41,506 nucleotides of DNA from Pseudomonas donghuensis (GCF_000259195.1 NZ_AJJP01000193.1:1-41506), one strand, 5' to 3'; positions 8,886 to 22,264 are shown, counted from the first letter of the stretch. Made by a program: numbers and translations. The notes: generated by a model from the letters alone, not told the origin.

Positions 8886-11600
8886 ATGGCCACTATCCAC
8901 GTAGACGGCAAAGAGCTCGAAGTCAACGGCGCAGACAACCTGTTACAGGCGTGTCTGTCGCTCGGCCTCGACATCCCCTATTTCTGCTGGCACCCGGCGC
9001 TCGGTAGCGTCGGCGCCTGCCGCCAGTGCGCGGTCAAGCAGTACACCGACGAGAACGACACCCGTGGTCGTATCGTCATGTCCTGCATGACCCCTGCCTC
9101 CGATGGCAGCTGGATCTCCATCGAAGACGAAGAAGCCAAGGTATTCCGTGCCAGCGTCGTCGAATGGCTGATGACCAACCACCCGCACGACTGCCCGGTG
9201 TGCGAGGAAGGCGGTCACTGCCACCTGCAAGACATGACGGTAATGACCGGCCACAACGAGCGCCGCTACCGTTTCACCAAGCGTACCCACCAGAACCAGG
9301 AGCTCGGCCCGTTCATCTCCCACGAGATGAACCGCTGCATCGCCTGCTACCGTTGCGTGCGTTACTACAAGGACTACGCCGGCGGTACCGACCTGGGCGT
9401 GTTCGGTGCCCACGACAACGTCTACTTCGGTCGCGTTGAAGACGGCACCCTCGAGAGCGAGTTCTCCGGCAACCTCACCGAGGTCTGCCCGACCGGTGTG
9501 TTCACCGACAAGACCCACTCCGAGCGCTACAACCGCAAATGGGACATGCAGTTTGCCCCAAGCATCTGCCATGGCTGCTCCAGCGGTTGCAACATCAGCC
9601 CGGGTGAGCGTTACGGCGAACTGCGCCGGATCGAAAACCGCTTCAATGGTTCGGTCAACCAGTACTTCCTCTGCGACCGTGGCCGCTTCGGCTATGGCTA
9701 CGTCAACCGCACCGACCGTCCACGTCAGCCGCTGCTGGCCGACGGCACCAAGCTGAGCCTGGATGCCGCCCTGGACAAGGCCGCGGACATGCTGCGCGGG
9801 CGCAACATCGTCGGTATCGGCTCGCCGCGCGCCAGCCTCGAAAGCAACTATGGCCTGCGCGAGCTGGTCGGCGCCGAGCACTTCTACTCGGGTATGGAAG
9901 CCGGTGAGCTGGCCCGCGTGCGCCTGGCCCTGCAAGTACTCAACGACAGCCCGCTGCCGGTCCCGACCCTGCGCGACATGGAAGACCATGACGCGGTATT
10001 CGTCCTCGGCGAAGACCTGACCCAGACCGCCGCCCGTGTCGCCCTGGCCCTGCGCCAGTCGGTCAAGGGCAAGGCCGAAGCCATGGCCGATGCCATGCGT
10101 GTTCAGCCTTGGCTCGACGCCGCGGTGAAGAACATCGGCCAGCACGCCATGTACCCGCTGTTTATCGCAAGCCTGGCCGAAACCAAGCTCGATGACGTGG
10201 CCGAAGAGTGCGTGCACGCAGCGCCGGACGACCTCGCCCGCATCGGTTTTGCCGTGGCTCACGCCATCGACCCGAGCGCGCCAGCCGTCGAAGGCCTGGA
10301 CGCCGAAGCCCTGGCCCTGGCCAAGCGCATCGCCGACGCCCTGGTTACCGCCAACCGTCCGCTGGTGGTTGCCGGTACCTCGCTGGGCTCCAACGCCCTG
10401 ATCGAGGCGGCGGCCAACATCGCCAAGGCCCTGAAGCTGCGCGAGAAGAACGGCTCGCTGAGCCTGGTGGTCCCTGAGGCCAACAGCCTCGGCCTGGCCA
10501 TGCTCGGCGGCGAGTCGATCGATGCCGCCCTGGATGCGGTGATCGAAGGCAAGGCCGACGCCATCGTCGTGATGGAAAACGACCTGTACAGCCGCGTCTG
10601 CGCTGCCAAGGTCGACGCTGCCCTGGCCGCTGCCAAAGTAGTCATCGTTGCCGATCACCAGAAGACCGCCACTACCGACCGCGCCCACCTGGTGCTGCCG
10701 GCTGCATCGTTTGCCGAAGGCGACGGTACCCTGGTCAGCCAGGAAGGCCGTGCCCAGCGCTTCTTCCAGGTGTTCGACCCTACCTACCTGGACAGCAGCA
10801 TCCTGGTTCACGAAGGCTGGCGCTGGATGCACGCCCTGCGTGCCACCCTGCTCAACAAGCCGGTCGACTGGACCCAGCTGGATCACGTTACCAACGCCTG
10901 CGCCGCTGCCGCGCCGCAACTGACCGGCATCGTCAACGCCGCACCGTCCGCTTCGTTCCGCATCAAGGGCATGAAGCTTGCGCGTGAGCCGCTGCGCTAC
11001 TCCGGCCGTACTGCCATGCGCGCCGACATCAGCGTGCACGAGCCGCGTACCCCGCAAGACAAAGACTCCGCGTTCGCCTTCTCGATGGAAGGTTACTCGG
11101 GTTCGGCCGAACCGCGCTCGCAAGTGCCGTTCGCCTGGTCGCCGGGCTGGAACTCGCCGCAAGCCTGGAACAAGTTCCAGGACGAGGTCGGCGGTCACCT
11201 GCGCGCAGGCGACCCGGGCACCCGCCTGATCGAAACCCAGGGCGACAAGCTGAACTGGTTCGCCAGCGTACCGGCGGCCTTCGCCCCGGCCCGTGGCACC
11301 TGGCAAGCGGTGCCGTTCTACCACCTGTTCGGCAGCGAAGAGAACTCCTCGCGCGCCGCCCCGGTGCAAGAGCGCATCCCAGCGGCCTACGTGGCCCTGG
11401 CCAAGTCCGAAGCCGACCGCCTGGGTGTCAACGACGGCGCCATGCTTAGCCTGACCGTGGCAGGCCAGACCCTGCGGCTGCCGCTGCGCATCAATGAAGA
11501 ACTGGGCGCAGGCCTGGTTGCCCTGCCGAAAGGCCTGGCCGGCATTCCGCCAGCCATCTTCGGTGCATCCGTCGAAGGCCTGCAGGAGGCAGCACAATGA
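8886..11600 (+). CDS. nuoG: NADH-quinone oxidoreductase subunit G
   Basis: Largest peripheral subunit of complex I, 904 residues, with a ferredoxin-like N-terminus and a molybdopterin-oxidoreductase-like C-terminal body. Ligand sets read directly: N1b Cys34, Cys45, Cys48, Cys67; N5 His99, Cys103, Cys106, Cys112; N4 Cys151, Cys154, Cys157, Cys201; and the off-pathway N7 Cys228, Cys231, Cys235, Cys263, a cluster kept in only some bacteria such as E. coli. The start has only a weak ribosome site (GAAG). The stop overlaps nuoH by 4 bases. Confidence 0.97.
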   Translation: MATIHVDGKELEVNGADNLLQACLSLGLDIPYFCWHPALGSVGACRQCAVKQYTDENDTRGRIVMSCMTPASDGSWISIEDEEAKVFRASVVEWLMTNHPHDCPVCEEGGHCHLQDMTVMTGHNERRYRFTKRTHQNQELGPFISHEMNRCIACYRCVRYYKDYAGGTDLGVFGAHDNVYFGRVEDGTLESEFSGNLTEVCPTGVFTDKTHSERYNRKWDMQFAPSICHGCSSGCNISPGERYGELRRIENRFNGSVNQYFLCDRGRFGYGYVNRTDRPRQPLLADGTKLSLDAALDKAADMLRGRNIVGIGSPRASLESNYGLRELVGAEHFYSGMEAGELARVRLALQVLNDSPLPVPTLRDMEDHDAVFVLGEDLTQTAARVALALRQSVKGKAEAMADAMRVQPWLDAAVKNIGQHAMYPLFIASLAETKLDDVAEECVHAAPDDLARIGFAVAHAIDPSAPAVEGLDAEALALAKRIADALVTANRPLVVAGTSLGSNALIEAAANIAKALKLREKNGSLSLVVPEANSLGLAMLGGESIDAALDAVIEGKADAIVVMENDLYSRVCAAKVDAALAAAKVVIVADHQKTATTDRAHLVLPAASFAEGDGTLVSQEGRAQRFFQVFDPTYLDSSILVHEGWRWMHALRATLLNKPVDWTQLDHVTNACAAAAPQLTGIVNAAPSASFRIKGMKLAREPLRYSGRTAMRADISVHEPRTPQDKDSAFAFSMEGYSGSAEPRSQVPFAWSPGWNSPQAWNKFQDEVGGHLRAGDPGTRLIETQGDKLNWFASVPAAFAPARGTWQAVPFYHLFGSEENSSRAAPVQERIPAAYVALAKSEADRLGVNDGAMLSLTVAGQTLRLPLRINEELGAGLVALPKGLAGIPPAIFGASVEGLQEAAQ

Positions 11601-12604
11601 CCTGGTTCACCCCTGAAGTGATCGATGTGATCATCACCGTCATCAAGGCCGTCGTGGTCTTGCTGGCCGTGGTGGTCTGCGGTGCGCTGCTCAGCTTCGT
11701 CGAGCGGCGCCTGCTGGGCTGGTGGCAGGACCGTTACGGTCCGAACCGCGTCGGCCCGTTCGGCATGTTCCAGATCGCTGCCGACATGCTGAAGATGTTC
11801 TTCAAGGAAGACTGGAACCCGCCCTTCGTCGACAAGGTGATCTTCACCCTGGCGCCGGTGGTGGCCATGAGCGCCTTGCTGATCGCCTTCGCGATCATCC
11901 CGATCACCCCGACCTGGGGTGTCGCGGACCTGAACATCGGCGTGCTGTTCTTCTTCGCCATGGCCGGTCTGTCGGTGTACGCCGTACTGTTCGCCGGCTG
12001 GTCGTCGAACAACAAGTACGCCCTGCTCGGCAGCCTGCGGGCCTCGGCCCAGACCGTGTCGTACGAAGTGTTCATGGGCCTGGCGCTGATGGGCATCGTT
12101 GCCCAGGCTGGCTCGTTCAACATGCGCGACATCGTCGACTACCAGGCCCAGAACCTATGGTTCATCATTCCGCAGTTCTTCGGTTTCTGCACCTTCTTCA
12201 TCGCAGGCGTCGCCGTGACTCACCGTCACCCCTTCGACCAGCCGGAAGCGGAACAGGAACTGGCCGATGGTTACCACATTGAATATGCCGGCATGAAGTG
12301 GGGCATGTTCTTCGTCGGTGAATACATCGGCATCATCCTGGTCTCGGCGCTGTTGGTGACCCTGTTCTTCGGTGGCTGGCACGGTCCGTTCGGCTTCCTG
12401 CCGCAGATCCCGTTCATTTGGTTCGCCCTGAAGACCGCGTTCTTCATCATGCTGTTCATCCTGCTGCGCGCCTCGATCCCGCGCCCACGCTATGACCAGG
12501 TGATGGACTTCGGCTGGAAGTTCTGCCTGCCGCTGACCCTGATCAATTTGCTGGTGACCGCTGCGCTCGTGTTGCTCAACACGCCAGCTGTTGCGGCCCA
12601 GTGA
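11597..12604 (+). CDS. nuoH: NADH-quinone oxidoreductase subunit H
   Basis: Membrane subunit that forms the quinone entry chamber and links it to the proton channels. 335 residues with about eight helices. The conserved segment [20 protein letters not shown] lies near residues 34-53. The acidic loop containing [14 protein letters not shown] is intact. GGAGG in the end of nuoG precedes the start, and the genes overlap as ATGA. It is followed 11 bases later by nuoI. Confidence 0.97.
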   Translation: MTWFTPEVIDVIITVIKAVVVLLAVVVCGALLSFVERRLLGWWQDRYGPNRVGPFGMFQIAADMLKMFFKEDWNPPFVDKVIFTLAPVVAMSALLIAFAIIPITPTWGVADLNIGVLFFFAMAGLSVYAVLFAGWSSNNKYALLGSLRASAQTVSYEVFMGLALMGIVAQAGSFNMRDIVDYQAQNLWFIIPQFFGFCTFFIAGVAVTHRHPFDQPEAEQELADGYHIEYAGMKWGMFFVGEYIGIILVSALLVTLFFGGWHGPFGFLPQIPFIWFALKTAFFIMLFILLRASIPRPRYDQVMDFGWKFCLPLTLINLLVTAALVLLNTPAVAAQ

Positions 12605-12615
12605 GGATTTGACCC

Positions 12616-13164
12616 ATGTTCAAGTATATTGGCGACATCGTTAAGGGCACAGGCACTCAGCTGCGCAGCCTGGTGATGGTGTTCTCTCACGGTTTTCGCA
12701 AACGTGACACCCTGCAATACCCCGAAGAGCCGGTCTACCTGCCGCCACGCTACCGTGGCCGCATCGTCCTGACCCGCGACCCGGATGGCGAAGAGCGCTG
12801 TGTAGCGTGCAACCTGTGTGCCGTGGCGTGCCCGGTCGGTTGCATCTCGCTGCAGAAAGCCGAAACAGAAGACGGTCGTTGGTACCCGGAGTTCTTCCGC
12901 ATCAACTTCTCCCGTTGCATTTTCTGCGGCCTCTGCGAGGAAGCCTGCCCGACCACCGCGATCCAGCTCACGCCGGATTTCGAGATGGCCGAGTTCAAAC
13001 GTCAGGACCTGGTGTACGAGAAAGAAGATCTGCTGATCTCCGGCCCCGGCAAGAACCCTGACTACAACTTCTACCGTGTTGCAGGTATGGCTGTTGCCGG
13101 CAAGCCGAAAGGCGCCGCGCAGAACGAAGCCGAGCCGATCAACGTGAAGAGCTTGCTCCCTTAA
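12616..13164 (+). CDS. nuoI: NADH-quinone oxidoreductase subunit I
   Basis: Ferredoxin-like subunit with two [4Fe-4S] clusters (N6a, N6b) that pass electrons from the NADH arm to N2 in NuoB. 182 residues. The two CxxCxxCxxxCP motifs are Cys62, 65, 68, 72 and Cys101, 104, 107, 111; the last cysteine of each motif serves the other cluster in this family. The start has GAGGA upstream. Nine bases separate it from nuoJ. Confidence 0.97.
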   Translation: MFKYIGDIVKGTGTQLRSLVMVFSHGFRKRDTLQYPEEPVYLPPRYRGRIVLTRDPDGEERCVACNLCAVACPVGCISLQKAETEDGRWYPEFFRINFSRCIFCGLCEEACPTTAIQLTPDFEMAEFKRQDLVYEKEDLLISGPGKNPDYNFYRVAGMAVAGKPKGAAQNEAEPINVKSLLP

Positions 13165-13173
13165 GGAAGAAAG

Positions 13174-13674
13174 ATGGAATTCGCTTTCTATTTCGCATCC
13201 GGTGTCGCTGTGGTGTCCACCCTTCGGGTGATCACCAACACCAACCCCGTGCACGCCCTGCTCTACCTGATCATTTCGCTGATCTCCGTGGCGATGACCT
13301 TCTTCGCCCTCGGCGCTCCGTTCGCCGGTGTTCTGGAAGTGATCGCCTACGCTGGCGCCATCATGGTGCTGTTCGTCTTCGTGGTGATGATGCTCAACCT
13401 CGGGCCGGCTTCGGTCGCCCAGGAACGTGGCTGGCTCAAGCCGGGCATCTGGCTTGGCCCGGTGGTGCTTGGCGCACTGCTGCTGGTCGAGCTGCTGTAC
13501 GTGCTGTTCGCCAGCGAAAGCGGCGGCGGCATTGGCCACACTACCGTTGACGCCAAGGCCGTCGGCATCAGCCTGTATGGTCCTTACCTGCTGGTGGTGG
13601 AACTGGCCTCGATGCTGCTGCTTGCCGCAGCAGTGACGGCTTTCCACCTCGGCCGCAACGAGGCGAAGGAGTAA
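13174..13674 (+). CDS. nuoJ: NADH-quinone oxidoreductase subunit J
   Basis: Membrane subunit of 166 residues with five predicted helices. The third helix has the family stretch [16 protein letters not shown] (about 59-74), where structures of complex I show a pi-bulge tied to coupling. AAGGAAG precedes the start closely. Four bases separate it from nuoK, whose ribosome site is inside the end of nuoJ. Confidence 0.96.
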   Translation: MEFAFYFASGVAVVSTLRVITNTNPVHALLYLIISLISVAMTFFALGAPFAGVLEVIAYAGAIMVLFVFVVMMLNLGPASVAQERGWLKPGIWLGPVVLGALLLVELLYVLFASESGGGIGHTTVDAKAVGISLYGPYLLVVELASMLLLAAAVTAFHLGRNEAKE

Positions 13675-13678
13675 TCAC

Positions 13679-13983
13679 ATGTCTGCAATTCCTCTCGAGC
13701 ATGGCCTGGCAGTCGCCGGCATCCTGTTCTGCCTCGGCCTTGTCGGCCTGATGGTGCGCCGCAACATTCTTTTCGTGTTGATGAGCCTGGAAATCATGAT
13801 GAACGCCTCGGCACTGGCGTTCATTGTCGCCGGTAGCCGTTGGGCGCAGCCGGATGGACAGATCATGTTCATCCTGGTGATCAGCCTGGCAGCCGCCGAG
13901 GCCAGTATCGGCCTGGCGATCCTGCTGCAGCTGTATCGCCGCTTCCACACTCTCGACATCGATGCAGCCAGTGAGATGCGCGG

Positions 13984-13987
<4 letters not shown>
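13679..13987 (+). CDS. nuoK: NADH-quinone oxidoreductase subunit K
   Basis: Small three-helix membrane subunit, 102 residues, homologous to MrpC of Na+/H+ antiporters. The two buried glutamates of the proton path are present at Glu38 ([10 protein letters not shown]) and Glu74 ([10 protein letters not shown]). AAGGAG (13666-13671) lies 7 bases before ATG13679. The stop overlaps the nuoL start as ATGA. Confidence 0.97.
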
Positions 13988-15837
<1,850 letters not shown>

Positions 15838-15876
15838 TATGAACCTTGCGACTTTGCGAAAGGAATTGAGCCCGTC

Positions 15877-17409
15877 ATGATTTTGCCTTGGCTGATCCTG
15901 ATCCCCTTCATCGGCGGCCTGCTGTGCTGGCTGGGTGAGCGCTTCGGCGCCACCCTGCCACGCTGGATTGCGCTGCTGACCATGTCCCTGCTGCTTGGTA
16001 TCGGCCTCTGGCTGTGGGCCAACGGGGACTACACCCTGGCCCCTGCACCGGGCGCTGCGCCTGAGTGGGCGGTCGAATTCAAAGTGCTGTGGATCGAGCG
16101 CTTCGGCATCAGCCTGCACCTGGCCCTCGACGGCCTGTCGCTGCTGATGATCCTGCTCACCGGCCTGCTGGGTGTGCTTTCGGTACTGTGCTCCTGGAAA
16201 GAGATCCAGCGTCACGTCGGCTTCTTCCACCTCAACCTGATGTGGATCCTCGGCGGCGTGGTCGGTGTGTTCCTGGCCCTGGACCTGTTCCTGTTCTTCT
16301 TCTTCTGGGAAATGATGCTGGTGCCGATGTATTTCCTCATCGCGCTCTGGGGTCACAGCTCCTCGGACGGCAAGAAGACCCGGATCTACGCCGCGACCAA
16401 GTTCTTCATCTTCACCCAGGCCAGCGGCCTGATCATGCTGGTGGCGATCCTTGGCCTGGTCCTGGTCAACTACAGCAACACCGGTGTGATCACCTTCGAC
16501 TACACCCAGTTGCTCAAGGCCGAACTGCCGGCTGGCACCGAATACCTGCTGATGCTCGGCTTCTTCATCGCCTTCGCGGTCAAGCTGCCGGTGGTACCGT
16601 TCCATTCCTGGCTGCCTGACGCTCACGCCCAGGCACCGACCGCAGGTTCCGTCGACCTTGCCGGTATCTTGCTGAAGACCGCGGCCTACGGCCTGCTGCG
16701 TTTCGCCCTGCCGCTGTTCCCGAATGCCTCGGCCGAGTTTGCGCCGATCGCCATGACCCTGGGTCTGATCGGGATTTTCTACGGTGCCTTCCTGGCGTTC
16801 GCCCAGACCGACATCAAGCGTCTGGTCGCCTTCTCCAGCGTTTCGCACATGGGCTTCGTGCTGATCGGTATCTACTCCGGCAGCCAGCAAGCGCTGCAAG
16901 GTGCGGTGATCCAGATGCTGGCTCACGGCCTGTCGGCTGCGGCACTCTTTATCCTCGCCGGCCAGCTGTACGAGCGCCTGCACACCCGTGACATGCGTCA
17001 GATGGGTGGCCTGTGGCACCGCATCGCCTACCTGCCGGCCATCAGCCTGTTCTTCGCCGCCGCGTCCCTGGGCCTGCCGGGCACCGGTAACTTCGTTGGC
17101 GAATTCCTGATCCTGATCGGTAGCTTTGTCGCTTCGCCATGGGTCACTGTCCTCGCCACTTGCGGCCTGGTGTTCGGTTCGGTGTACTCGCTGATCATGA
17201 TTCACCGCGCCTACTTCGGCCCGGCCAAATCCGATGAAGTCCTGGCTGGCATGGACACCCGCGAAATGATCATGGTACTGGGCCTGGCTGGCCTGCTGAT
17301 CCTGCTGGGCATCTACCCGCAGCCGTTCCTGGACACTTCTGCCGCCACCATGAGCGGTGTGCAGCAGTGGTTCGGTACCGCTTTCACTCAACTCGCTTCG
17401 GCCCGGTAA
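15877..17409 (+). CDS. nuoM: NADH-quinone oxidoreductase subunit M
   Basis: Middle antiporter-like proton-pumping subunit, 510 residues with about 14 helices. Glu145 in [13 protein letters not shown] and Lys236 in [19 protein letters not shown] mark the proton channel. The start is preceded by AAAGGA. It ends 7 bases before nuoN. Confidence 0.97.
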   Translation: MILPWLILIPFIGGLLCWLGERFGATLPRWIALLTMSLLLGIGLWLWANGDYTLAPAPGAAPEWAVEFKVLWIERFGISLHLALDGLSLLMILLTGLLGVLSVLCSWKEIQRHVGFFHLNLMWILGGVVGVFLALDLFLFFFFWEMMLVPMYFLIALWGHSSSDGKKTRIYAATKFFIFTQASGLIMLVAILGLVLVNYSNTGVITFDYTQLLKAELPAGTEYLLMLGFFIAFAVKLPVVPFHSWLPDAHAQAPTAGSVDLAGILLKTAAYGLLRFALPLFPNASAEFAPIAMTLGLIGIFYGAFLAFAQTDIKRLVAFSSVSHMGFVLIGIYSGSQQALQGAVIQMLAHGLSAAALFILAGQLYERLHTRDMRQMGGLWHRIAYLPAISLFFAAASLGLPGTGNFVGEFLILIGSFVASPWVTVLATCGLVFGSVYSLIMIHRAYFGPAKSDEVLAGMDTREMIMVLGLAGLLILLGIYPQPFLDTSAATMSGVQQWFGTAFTQLASAR

Positions 17410-17416
17410 GAGCGCT

Positions 17417-18886
17417 ATGGACCTGACGATTCAACACTTTATCGCGCTTGCGCCGCTGCTGATCACCACCATCACCACAGTTGTGGTGATGCTGGCGATC
17501 GCTTGGCGGCGCAACCACTCGCAAACCTTCCTGCTGTCTATCGTGGGCCTGAACCTGGCCCTGCTGTCGATCATCCCGGCCCTGAAGGTCGCGCCGCTGG
17601 CAGTCACCCCACTGCTGACCATCGACAACTTCGCCTGCCTGTACATGGCGCTGATCCTGGTCGCCACCCTGGCTTGCGTCACCCTCGCCCATGCGTATCT
17701 GGGTGATGGCGGCAAGGGCTACCCAGGCAACCGCGAAGAGCTGTACCTGCTGATCCTCATGTCGGCCCTGGGCGGCCTGGTACTGGTCAGCGCGCAGCAC
17801 CTGGCAGGCCTGTTCATCGGCCTGGAACTGCTGTCGGTACCGGTCTATGGCCTGGTTGCCTATGCCTTCTTCAACAAGCGCTCGCTGGAAGCCGGCATCA
17901 AATACATGGTGCTCTCGGCCGCCGGTTCCGCCTTCCTGCTGTTCGGCATGGCGCTGCTGTATGCCGACGCCGGCAGCCTGAGCTTCGACGGCATCGGCAA
18001 GGCCCTGGCAACCACCAGCATGCCGAGCATGCTCGCCCAACTGGGCCTGGGCATGATGCTGGTCGGCCTGGCCTTCAAACTGTCGCTGGTGCCGTTCCAC
18101 CTGTGGACCCCGGACGTCTACGAGGGTGCTCCGGCACCGGTCGCCGCCTTCCTGGCCACCGCCAGCAAGGTTGCCGTGTTCGCCGTCGTGGTGCGCCTGT
18201 TCATGCTCTCCCCTGCTGCCAGCAGCGGCGTGCTGACCACCGTGCTGTCGATTATCGCTGTCGCCTCGATCCTGATCGGCAACCTGCTGGCGCTGACCCA
18301 GAGCAACCTCAAGCGTCTGCTCGGTTACTCCTCGATTGCCCACTTCGGTTACCTGCTGATCGCCCTGGTGGCAAGCAAGGGCCTGGCGGTTGAAGCCATC
18401 GGCGTGTACCTGGTCACCTACGTGATCACCAGCCTCGGTGCCTTCGGCGTGATCACCCTGATGTCGTCGCCATACAACGGTCGCGACGCTGACGCCCTGT
18501 ACGAGTATCGCGGCCTGTTCTGGCGCCGTCCGTACCTGACCGCGGTGCTGACCGTGATGATGCTGTCGCTGGCCGGTATTCCACTGACCGCAGGCTTCAT
18601 CGGCAAGTTCTACATCATCGCTACCGGCGTCGAGTCGCAGCTGTGGTGGCTGGTCGGTGCCCTGGTGATCGGTAGTGCCATCGGCGTGTTCTACTACCTG
18701 CGCGTGATGGTCACCCTGTTCCTGATCGAGCCAAACCTGCGTCGCCACGACGCCCCGCTGAACTGGGAACAGCGCACCGGCGGCGTCATGCTGCTGGCCA
18801 TCGCCATCCTCGCCTTCGTGCTGGGTGTGTACCCGCAGCCACTGCTGGACATGGTCCAGCATGCAGGCCTGCAACTGATCGGTTGA
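17417..18886 (+). CDS. nuoN: NADH-quinone oxidoreductase subunit N
   Basis: Third antiporter-like proton-pumping subunit, 489 residues. Glu137 in [13 protein letters not shown] and Lys221 in [19 protein letters not shown] are the expected channel residues. ATG17417 is chosen over in-frame upstream starts that lie inside nuoM; AAGAG (17408-17412), overlapping the nuoM stop, is 4 bases away, so coupling is likely. Last gene of the operon, with a terminator 17 bases after the stop. Confidence 0.97.
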   Translation: MDLTIQHFIALAPLLITTITTVVVMLAIAWRRNHSQTFLLSIVGLNLALLSIIPALKVAPLAVTPLLTIDNFACLYMALILVATLACVTLAHAYLGDGGKGYPGNREELYLLILMSALGGLVLVSAQHLAGLFIGLELLSVPVYGLVAYAFFNKRSLEAGIKYMVLSAAGSAFLLFGMALLYADAGSLSFDGIGKALATTSMPSMLAQLGLGMMLVGLAFKLSLVPFHLWTPDVYEGAPAPVAAFLATASKVAVFAVVVRLFMLSPAASSGVLTTVLSIIAVASILIGNLLALTQSNLKRLLGYSSIAHFGYLLIALVASKGLAVEAIGVYLVTYVITSLGAFGVITLMSSPYNGRDADALYEYRGLFWRRPYLTAVLTVMMLSLAGIPLTAGFIGKFYIIATGVESQLWWLVGALVIGSAIGVFYYLRVMVTLFLIEPNLRRHDAPLNWEQRTGGVMLLAIAILAFVLGVYPQPLLDMVQHAGLQLIG

Positions 18887-18902
18887 TCGATCAGGCACTG
18901 AC

Positions 18903-18934
18903 AAACACCCCGCTTCGGCGGGGTGTTTTGTTTT
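18903..18934 (+). terminator. Rho-independent terminator of the nuo operon
   Basis: AAACACCCCGC (18903-18913) pairs perfectly with GCGGGGTGTTT (18918-18928) around a TTCG tetraloop, followed by TGTTTT. An 11-bp stem with a stable loop makes it a very strong terminator. Confidence 0.95.
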
Positions 18935-18949
18935 GGGCCGCTCTGCAAC

Positions 18950-18971
18950 CATCGCTGGCTTGCCAGCGATG
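18950..18971. repeat. REP-like hairpin after the nuo operon
   Basis: CATCGCTGG (18950-18958), CTTG, CCAGCGATG (18963-18971) is a perfect 9-bp stem. The CTTGCCAGCGATG core also occurs in the doublet at 36481-36570, so this is a REP stem without its TGTGGGAGC end. Confidence 0.65.
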
Positions 18972-19051
18972 AGGCCGGTACAGATCGGCGACTGTGCTTC
19001 GTCTGATAGTTGCGACGTCAGATACCCGCTCACAGTCCCGGAACCCCCTCG

Positions 19052-21106
19052 ATGCGCCCCACCCTACCCCGCTCCGCCCTCGCCTTGCTGATCTCCTGTG
19101 CCGCGTCGGCCCAGGCCGGCGATGGCATCGAACTCGGCCAGGTGCTGATCCAGGAACAGGAACACAGCGAGCTGCAGGATGCTCGCGAACGCCTGCAGCA
19201 GGTGCCCGGCGCCAGCAACCTGATCGACATGCAGCGAGTGGAGCAAGGCCGGGTCGCCAGTAACCAGGACGTACTGGCCTACCAGCCGGGGGTGTTCGCC
19301 CAGTCGGCCGGCAACGACGGCATCAAGCTGTCGATCCGCGGCTCCGGCATCAACCGCGCCCCCGGCGCCCATGGCTCGGGCGTGTACACGATGTTCGACG
19401 GCCTGCCGCTCACCGGCCCCGGCGGCACCCCTTATGAATTGTTCGAACCGCTGTGGCTGAACCGCGCCGAGGTGCTGCGCGGCGCCAACGGTTTCGACAA
19501 GGGTTCACTGGCCCTGGGCGGCGCCATCGACTACATCTCCCACACCGGCCGCGACGCCGCACCGCTGCAACTGCGCTACGAGCTCGGCAGCCGCGGCTAC
19601 GCCAAGCGCCAGATCAGCTCCGGCCAGGTATTGGGTGACCTGGACTACTACGTAGCGCTGACCGATTCGGAATACGACGGCTACCAGGATCACAGCAGCG
19701 GCAGCAGCAAGGGCGTCGCCGCCAACGTCGGCTACCGTTTCAACCCGAACCTGGAAACCCGCTTCTACCTGCGCTACCGGGAAACCGAGAACGACCTGGC
19801 CGGGCGCCTGACCAAGGATCAGATCAAGCACCATCCGCGTGCGGCCAACCCGGCCTACCTGACACGTGATGACAGCCGTCCGCAGCCGGGCAGTACCTGG
19901 CTGGGAAACAAGACCACCTTTTATCTCGATGACGATTCGCAACTGGAAGCAGGCCTTGTCTATCACGACTATCCGATGGATCTGCGTGAAGGCCCGATGC
20001 GCCTGAAGGTCGCCTACACCGACGTCAGCGGCACCCTGAATTATCAGCGCCGCCACACCCTGTTCGGACACGCGAGCAAAACCACCATCGGCTGGCGTAC
20101 CACCAAGCACCTGCCCAACAGCGGTGCTTCGCAATACTCGCGGGTCAATGGGGTATTCGGTGAGAAAACTCGTGACTTCACCTACCAGGGTTCGGACAGC
20201 GTCCTGCATGTTGGCAACGAACTGGAACTGATCCCGGACCTGTGGCTGACCAGCGGCCTGGCGGCGATCTACACTCGCCGCGAGAGCGCGGTGACCTATC
20301 CGGACAACGGCGGCAAGGTCAGCCAGAGTGACTGGGACTACGCACCGCGCCTGGGCCTGCGCTATGACATCAGCCCGCAGTTGCAGGTCTATGGCAACCT
20401 CAGCCGCTCGGTGGAGCCGCCGCACCCGTGGTCGCTGATCTGGAGCTCGACCAGCGCCACTCAACCGATTGAAATGCACAACCAGACCGCCACCACCCTG
20501 GAGCTGGGTGCCCGCGGCGAGTCGTCCATCGGTCGCTGGGACCTGGCCTGGTACTACTCGCAGGTGCGCCATGAGCTGCTGGCCGTGGAGATCGTGCAAG
20601 GCCAGCCCGCCAAGGAGTTCAACGCCAGCCCAACCGTGCACCAGGGCATCGAGGCGGGCCTCGACAGCCTGCTCTGGGAGCGCGCCGCGGTCGGCAAGCT
20701 GTCCCTGCGCCAGGCCTACACCTTCAGCGATTTCCACTACCGCGACGACGATACGTTTGGCGACAACCGTCTGCCGGGCATCCCCATGCACTACTACCAG
20801 GCCGAGTTGCGCTTCGACCTGCCCAGCGGCTTGTATGCAGGGATCAACACGCAGATGGCGTCCAAGGTCCAGGTCGACTACGCCAACAGCTACCCGGCCG
20901 ACGCCTATGCCATTCTCGGCGCCACCCTGGGCTACAACTCGCCGAAACAGGACTGGCAAACCTGGCTCGACCTGCGCAACCTGACCAACAAGCGCTACGC
21001 CGCCACCGTTACCCCGGGCTACGACGACAAGGAGGCGGACGCCGCCCGCTCGACCCCGGGCGAAGGCTTCGGCGTCTACGCCGGGGTGTCGTACAGCTTC
21101 CGCTAA
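19052..21106 (+). CDS. TonB-dependent outer-membrane receptor
   Basis: Outer-membrane receptor, 684 residues, for TonB-energised uptake, probably of an iron chelate. A signal peptide of about 22 residues ends SAQA. The plug carries LAYQPGVFAQ, IRGSGINRAP, FDGLPLTGPGG and EVLRGANGFDKGSLALGGAIDY. The plug wording recalls FecA-type receptors, but there is no N-terminal signalling domain and no sigma/anti-sigma pair beside it. The barrel ends GVSYSFR, one residue past the usual terminal Phe. ATG19052 follows GGAA at about 8 bases; an earlier TTG (19010) would bury the signal peptide. I see no Fur box upstream. It converges with and overlaps the next gene by 4 bases. Substrate unknown. Confidence 0.9.
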   Translation: MRPTLPRSALALLISCAASAQAGDGIELGQVLIQEQEHSELQDARERLQQVPGASNLIDMQRVEQGRVASNQDVLAYQPGVFAQSAGNDGIKLSIRGSGINRAPGAHGSGVYTMFDGLPLTGPGGTPYELFEPLWLNRAEVLRGANGFDKGSLALGGAIDYISHTGRDAAPLQLRYELGSRGYAKRQISSGQVLGDLDYYVALTDSEYDGYQDHSSGSSKGVAANVGYRFNPNLETRFYLRYRETENDLAGRLTKDQIKHHPRAANPAYLTRDDSRPQPGSTWLGNKTTFYLDDDSQLEAGLVYHDYPMDLREGPMRLKVAYTDVSGTLNYQRRHTLFGHASKTTIGWRTTKHLPNSGASQYSRVNGVFGEKTRDFTYQGSDSVLHVGNELELIPDLWLTSGLAAIYTRRESAVTYPDNGGKVSQSDWDYAPRLGLRYDISPQLQVYGNLSRSVEPPHPWSLIWSSTSATQPIEMHNQTATTLELGARGESSIGRWDLAWYYSQVRHELLAVEIVQGQPAKEFNASPTVHQGIEAGLDSLLWERAAVGKLSLRQAYTFSDFHYRDDDTFGDNRLPGIPMHYYQAELRFDLPSGLYAGINTQMASKVQVDYANSYPADAYAILGATLGYNSPKQDWQTWLDLRNLTNKRYAATVTPGYDDKEADAARSTPGEGFGVYAGVSYSFR

Positions 21107-22167
21107 CTGGGCAATTGCACCTGCGGCTTGGTCGAGACGAAGATCGCCCAGCTGGAGATGAACAGCGCGGCGATCAGCGGGCCGATGACAAAGCCATTGA
21201 GGCCGAATACCGCCAACCCGCCAAGGGTGGACAGCAGGATCAGGAAATCGGGCATCTTGGTGTCCTTGCCCACCAGGATCGGGCGCAGCACGTTGTCCAC
21301 CAGGCCGATCACGAACACACCGTAGGCCGTCAGCACAGCGCCTTGCCAGAACGCACCGGTAGCGACGAAATACACCGCCACCGGCGCCCAGACGATCCCC
21401 GCGCCCACCGCTGGCAGCAGCGACAGGAAGGTCATCAGTACCCCCCAGATCAGGGCACTGGGGATGTCGAGAATCCAGAAAATGATGCCGCCGAGGGCGC
21501 CCTGGGTCACCGCCACCACCAGGTTGCCTTTGACCGTGGCGCGCACCACGCGGTTGAACTTCAGTTGCAGGCGACGCTTCTGCTGCTCGGCCAGCGGCAC
21601 CGCCGTGCGGATCTTGCGCACCAGCTCGGCGCCATCACGCAAGAAGAAGTACAGCAGGTAGAGCATGACGCCGAAGCTGACCAGAAAATCGAAGGTGCCC
21701 TGGCCAAAACTGAAGGCCTGGGAGGCAAAGAACTGGCTGCCCTGCATTGCGCCCTTGGCGATCTTGTCGCGCAGGCCTGCCAGGTCACCCATGCCCATGC
21801 GCTCAAGAAAGTTCTGCGCGAAGGCCGGAAGGATGTTCTTGAAACGCTCGATATAACCGGCCAGGTCCAGCTCGCCGCTCTCGATGCTCTTGTACAGCGC
21901 AGCGCCTTCCTGCACCAGCAGGGTACTGATGATGATCACCGGCAAGATTGCGATCACCAGACAGATGAACAGAGTCAGCCCGGCCGCCAGGTTGCGCCGC
22001 CAGCCCAGGCGCGCCAACAGGCGGCGTTGCAGCGGGGCGAAGACGATACCGAGGATCACCGCCCAGAACACGGCGCCATAGAATGGCAGGAGAATCCAGA
22101 CAAAGGCGATGGTCACCAGCACCAGCAACGCCAGTAGCGCCTTGTGTTGCATGACGGTTTCGTTCAT
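21103..22167 (-). CDS. AI-2E/PerM-family membrane transporter
   Basis: Integral membrane protein of 354 residues in the AI-2E (UPF0118, PerM/YdiK) family. Two N-terminal helices (LLALLVLVTIAFVWILLPFYGAVFW region) are followed by a central soluble segment around residues 90-150 and then C-terminal helices, the usual arrangement. The segment VGAGIVWAPVAVYFVATG is typical. Family members have been linked to AI-2 export or ion antiport, but most, including this one, have no proven substrate. AAGGAG lies 5 bases before the ATG. Its end overlaps the convergent receptor gene by 4 bases. Confidence 0.88.
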   Translation of the reverse strand: MNETVMQHKALLALLVLVTIAFVWILLPFYGAVFWAVILGIVFAPLQRRLLARLGWRRNLAAGLTLFICLVIAILPVIIISTLLVQEGAALYKSIESGELDLAGYIERFKNILPAFAQNFLERMGMGDLAGLRDKIAKGAMQGSQFFASQAFSFGQGTFDFLVSFGVMLYLLYFFLRDGAELVRKIRTAVPLAEQQKRRLQLKFNRVVRATVKGNLVVAVTQGALGGIIFWILDIPSALIWGVLMTFLSLLPAVGAGIVWAPVAVYFVATGAFWQGAVLTAYGVFVIGLVDNVLRPILVGKDTKMPDFLILLSTLGGLAVFGLNGFVIGPLIAALFISSWAIFVSTKPQVQLPS

Positions 22168-22222
22168 GTGCGCTCCTTGTACGGTCTATTCGTTAGTGCG
22201 CCGGACAGTGGTAAAAGTGCCA

Positions 22223-22264
22223 TTGATGCAGATCAATAAAAAGTCGCCACAAGCGGCGTAGCAT
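22223..22264 (+). promoter_or_regulatory. Perfect Anr/Fnr box with class II promoter geometry for trhP
   Basis: TTGATGCAGATCAA (22223-22236) is a perfect TTGATNNNNATCAA site. TAGCAT (22259-22264, 4/6 of TATAAT) sits exactly where a -10 should be if the box is centred at -41.5, giving a start near 22271 and a leader of about 19 bases. The same spacing in the opposite direction offers no -10, so the target is trhP, not the divergent transporter gene. Confidence 0.82.

Noticed and set aside
19001..19022. Short inverted repeat upstream of the TonB receptor as a Fur box
   Set aside because: Only 5 bp per arm and GC-rich in the centre; it does not match the Fur consensus.
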